Shown here piece by piece: positions 5,311-5,828 of a stretch of 5,828 nt of DNA. Position 1 is the first letter of the stretch; each line of letters starts with the position of its first letter. A program made the translations under genes and the position numbers. The notes beneath the pieces were generated by a model. That model ran no database searches. It was not told where the DNA came from and saw only the letters and a list, made by a program, of their open reading frames with translations. Source of the stretch: Deltaproteobacteria bacterium (lineage in GTDB: Bacteria > Desulfobacterota > Binatia > UBA12015); contig DLYX01000631.1 in the NCBI GenBank assembly GCA_003447545.1, forward strand, positions 1-5,828. Reading direction: 5' to 3'.

Positions 5311-5670
5311 ATGCCGTCTGTCGAGTCCATCTACCAAGTGGCTAAGGTTTTGTCGCTGACTCTTTTCCTCTTTTATGGGCTGAGCTGCCTGTTTGCCGAC
5401 GCGATGGTTGAGGAATTTCGGAGATTCGGGCTCGCGGACTACCGGCGCCTTACGGGCAGTCTGGAAGTTCTGGGAGCTCTGGGCCTGATTGTAGGCTACT
5501 TCTACCCGCCTTTGGTTCCCTGGGCTGCCGGCGGACTGGCGCTCTTGATGCTGCTTGGGGTCGGAGCCCGAGTCCGCGTAAATGATCCGGTCTTCGAGAT
5601 CCTGCCGGCCGCTTTCCTGCTGGTCGTCAATGCCTTCATCGCCTGGTACGCGAGCGGCAGAGGCAGCTGA
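5311..5670 (+). CDS. DoxX-like small integral membrane protein (B)
   Basis: This encodes 119 residues, the same length as the divergent neighbour. Hydrophobic segments lie at about 12-30, 50-66, 69-86 and 97-113. VEEF-RRFGLADYR (33-45) matches the neighbour's EEF-x3-GLP region. Further shared positions are a GAL segment after it, P-x-L-V, a G-rich third helix, and a loop then LPAA starting the last helix (98-101 here, 103-106 in A). They are clear homologues but distant, so an old duplication or independent family members brought together. The in-frame stretch before 5311 lacks DoxX features and overlaps gene A, so I start at ATG 5311. There is no Shine-Dalgarno-like sequence before it, and the TACAAT box only 11 bases upstream points to a leaderless or nearly leaderless mRNA. 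Role unknown; the location is probably the inner membrane. Confidence 0.85.
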   Translation: MPSVESIYQVAKVLSLTLFLFYGLSCLFADAMVEEFRRFGLADYRRLTGSLEVLGALGLIVGYFYPPLVPWAAGGLALLMLLGVGARVRVNDPVFEILPAAFLLVVNAFIAWYASGRGS

Positions 5671-5713
5671 ACGGGACCGGCTGGCAATGTTGAGCGGGTC
5701 TCGGGCTTCCCCT

Positions 5714-5731
5714 GGCTCGCGGGGGCGAGCC
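5714..5731. terminator. Hairpin between convergent genes
   Basis: GGCTCGC-GGGG-GCGAGCC is a perfect 7-bp stem with a 4-base loop. It lies 43 bases after the stop of DoxX-like B and 4 bases after the stop of the minus-strand gene at 5736. It could serve both. No T run follows on either strand, so termination is inferred from position and stem strength only. Confidence 0.45.
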
Positions 5732-5735
5732 CTCG

Positions 5736-5828
5736 TCAGCGCGGCATGCTGTAGTTGCCCATTCTTCCGGTGATCATCGGCAGGTCCAGGAAGGGCTTGA
5801 TGCCCGGGTTCGCTGCGCCGCAAACGAC
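5736..5828 (-). CDS. C-terminal end of an unrecognised gene, partial
   Basis: On the minus strand the frame is open from the right edge to a TGA at 5736-5738, giving 30 residues that end in MGNYSMPR. The segment GIKPFLDLPMITGRMG has the look of a real, ordered C-terminus, codon third positions are almost all G or C, and the gene ends just before a hairpin. The start and most of the protein lie beyond the window. I do not recognise the family from this tail. It is convergent with DoxX-like B across a 65-base gap. Confidence 0.6.
   Translation of the reverse strand, partial: VVCGAANPGIKPFLDLPMITGRMGNYSMPR

Noticed and set aside
5253..5330. Longer start (5330) for DoxX-like A
   Set aside because: The extra residues are not membrane-like, and the region overlaps the start of the divergent gene; AAGGAG supports the start at 5252.
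5293..5823. Minus-strand 176-codon Arg/Gln-rich frame
   Set aside because: It is antisense to DoxX-like B and to the frame ending at 5736; its composition is typical of a GC-rich shadow frame.
1..5828. tRNA, rRNA, transposase, phage or defence genes
   Set aside because: I looked on both strands and found no cloverleaf, no conserved rRNA segment and no catalytic motif of such families.

Overview
The window reads as chromosomal DNA from a GC-rich, didermic, uncultured bacterium. The best guess is the Deltaproteobacteria-like assemblage (Binatota/Desulfobacterota/Myxococcota type). This rests on three protein styles that I associate with those genomes: Cys-rich 'CGG-x-CP-x-G' repeats, secreted proteins built of 15-residue N-x-A-x-G repeats, and an uncharacterised module attached to exported enzymes. 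The taxonomic guess is inference; no rRNA or tRNA gene is present to anchor it.

Layout from left to right. (1) Bases 2-955 (+): the 3' part of a gene entering from the left edge, encoding a module remnant followed by five Cys-rich repeats. (2) 956-1502: a gap holding a possible minus-strand coding remnant (1007-1225), two perfect dyads and a structured leader. (3) 1503-2546 (+): a signal-peptide protein with twelve exact 15-residue beta-roll repeats, closed by a hairpin terminator. (4) 2547-2928: a convergent gap with a 10-bp-stem hairpin. (5) 2929-4383 (-): a secreted polyhydroxybutyrate depolymerase/feruloyl-esterase-type hydrolase (LpqC/Esterase_phd family) with a C-terminal module that resembles the N-terminal part of the Cys-rich protein. 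(6) 4384-4892: a gap with one inverted repeat, no gene I can support, and a hairpin at its right end. (7) 4893-5252 (-) and 5311-5670 (+): a divergent pair of small DoxX-like membrane proteins, both exactly 119 residues, sharing a 58-bp promoter gap. (8) 5736-5828 (-): the last 30 codons of an unrecognised gene that leaves through the right edge, convergent with the second DoxX gene.

Functionally, the left two thirds is a cluster of single-gene units for exported proteins (Cys-rich repeat protein, beta-roll repeat protein, esterase). They share export and, for two of them, a common accessory module, but the alternating strands argue against one operon. The right third is a membrane-protein pair with no evident link to the exported proteins. 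I see no defence system, CRISPR array, transposase, phage gene or RNA gene. The points most worth following are the module shared by two otherwise unrelated secreted proteins, the beta-roll protein that lacks a membrane anchor, and the equal-length divergent DoxX pair.
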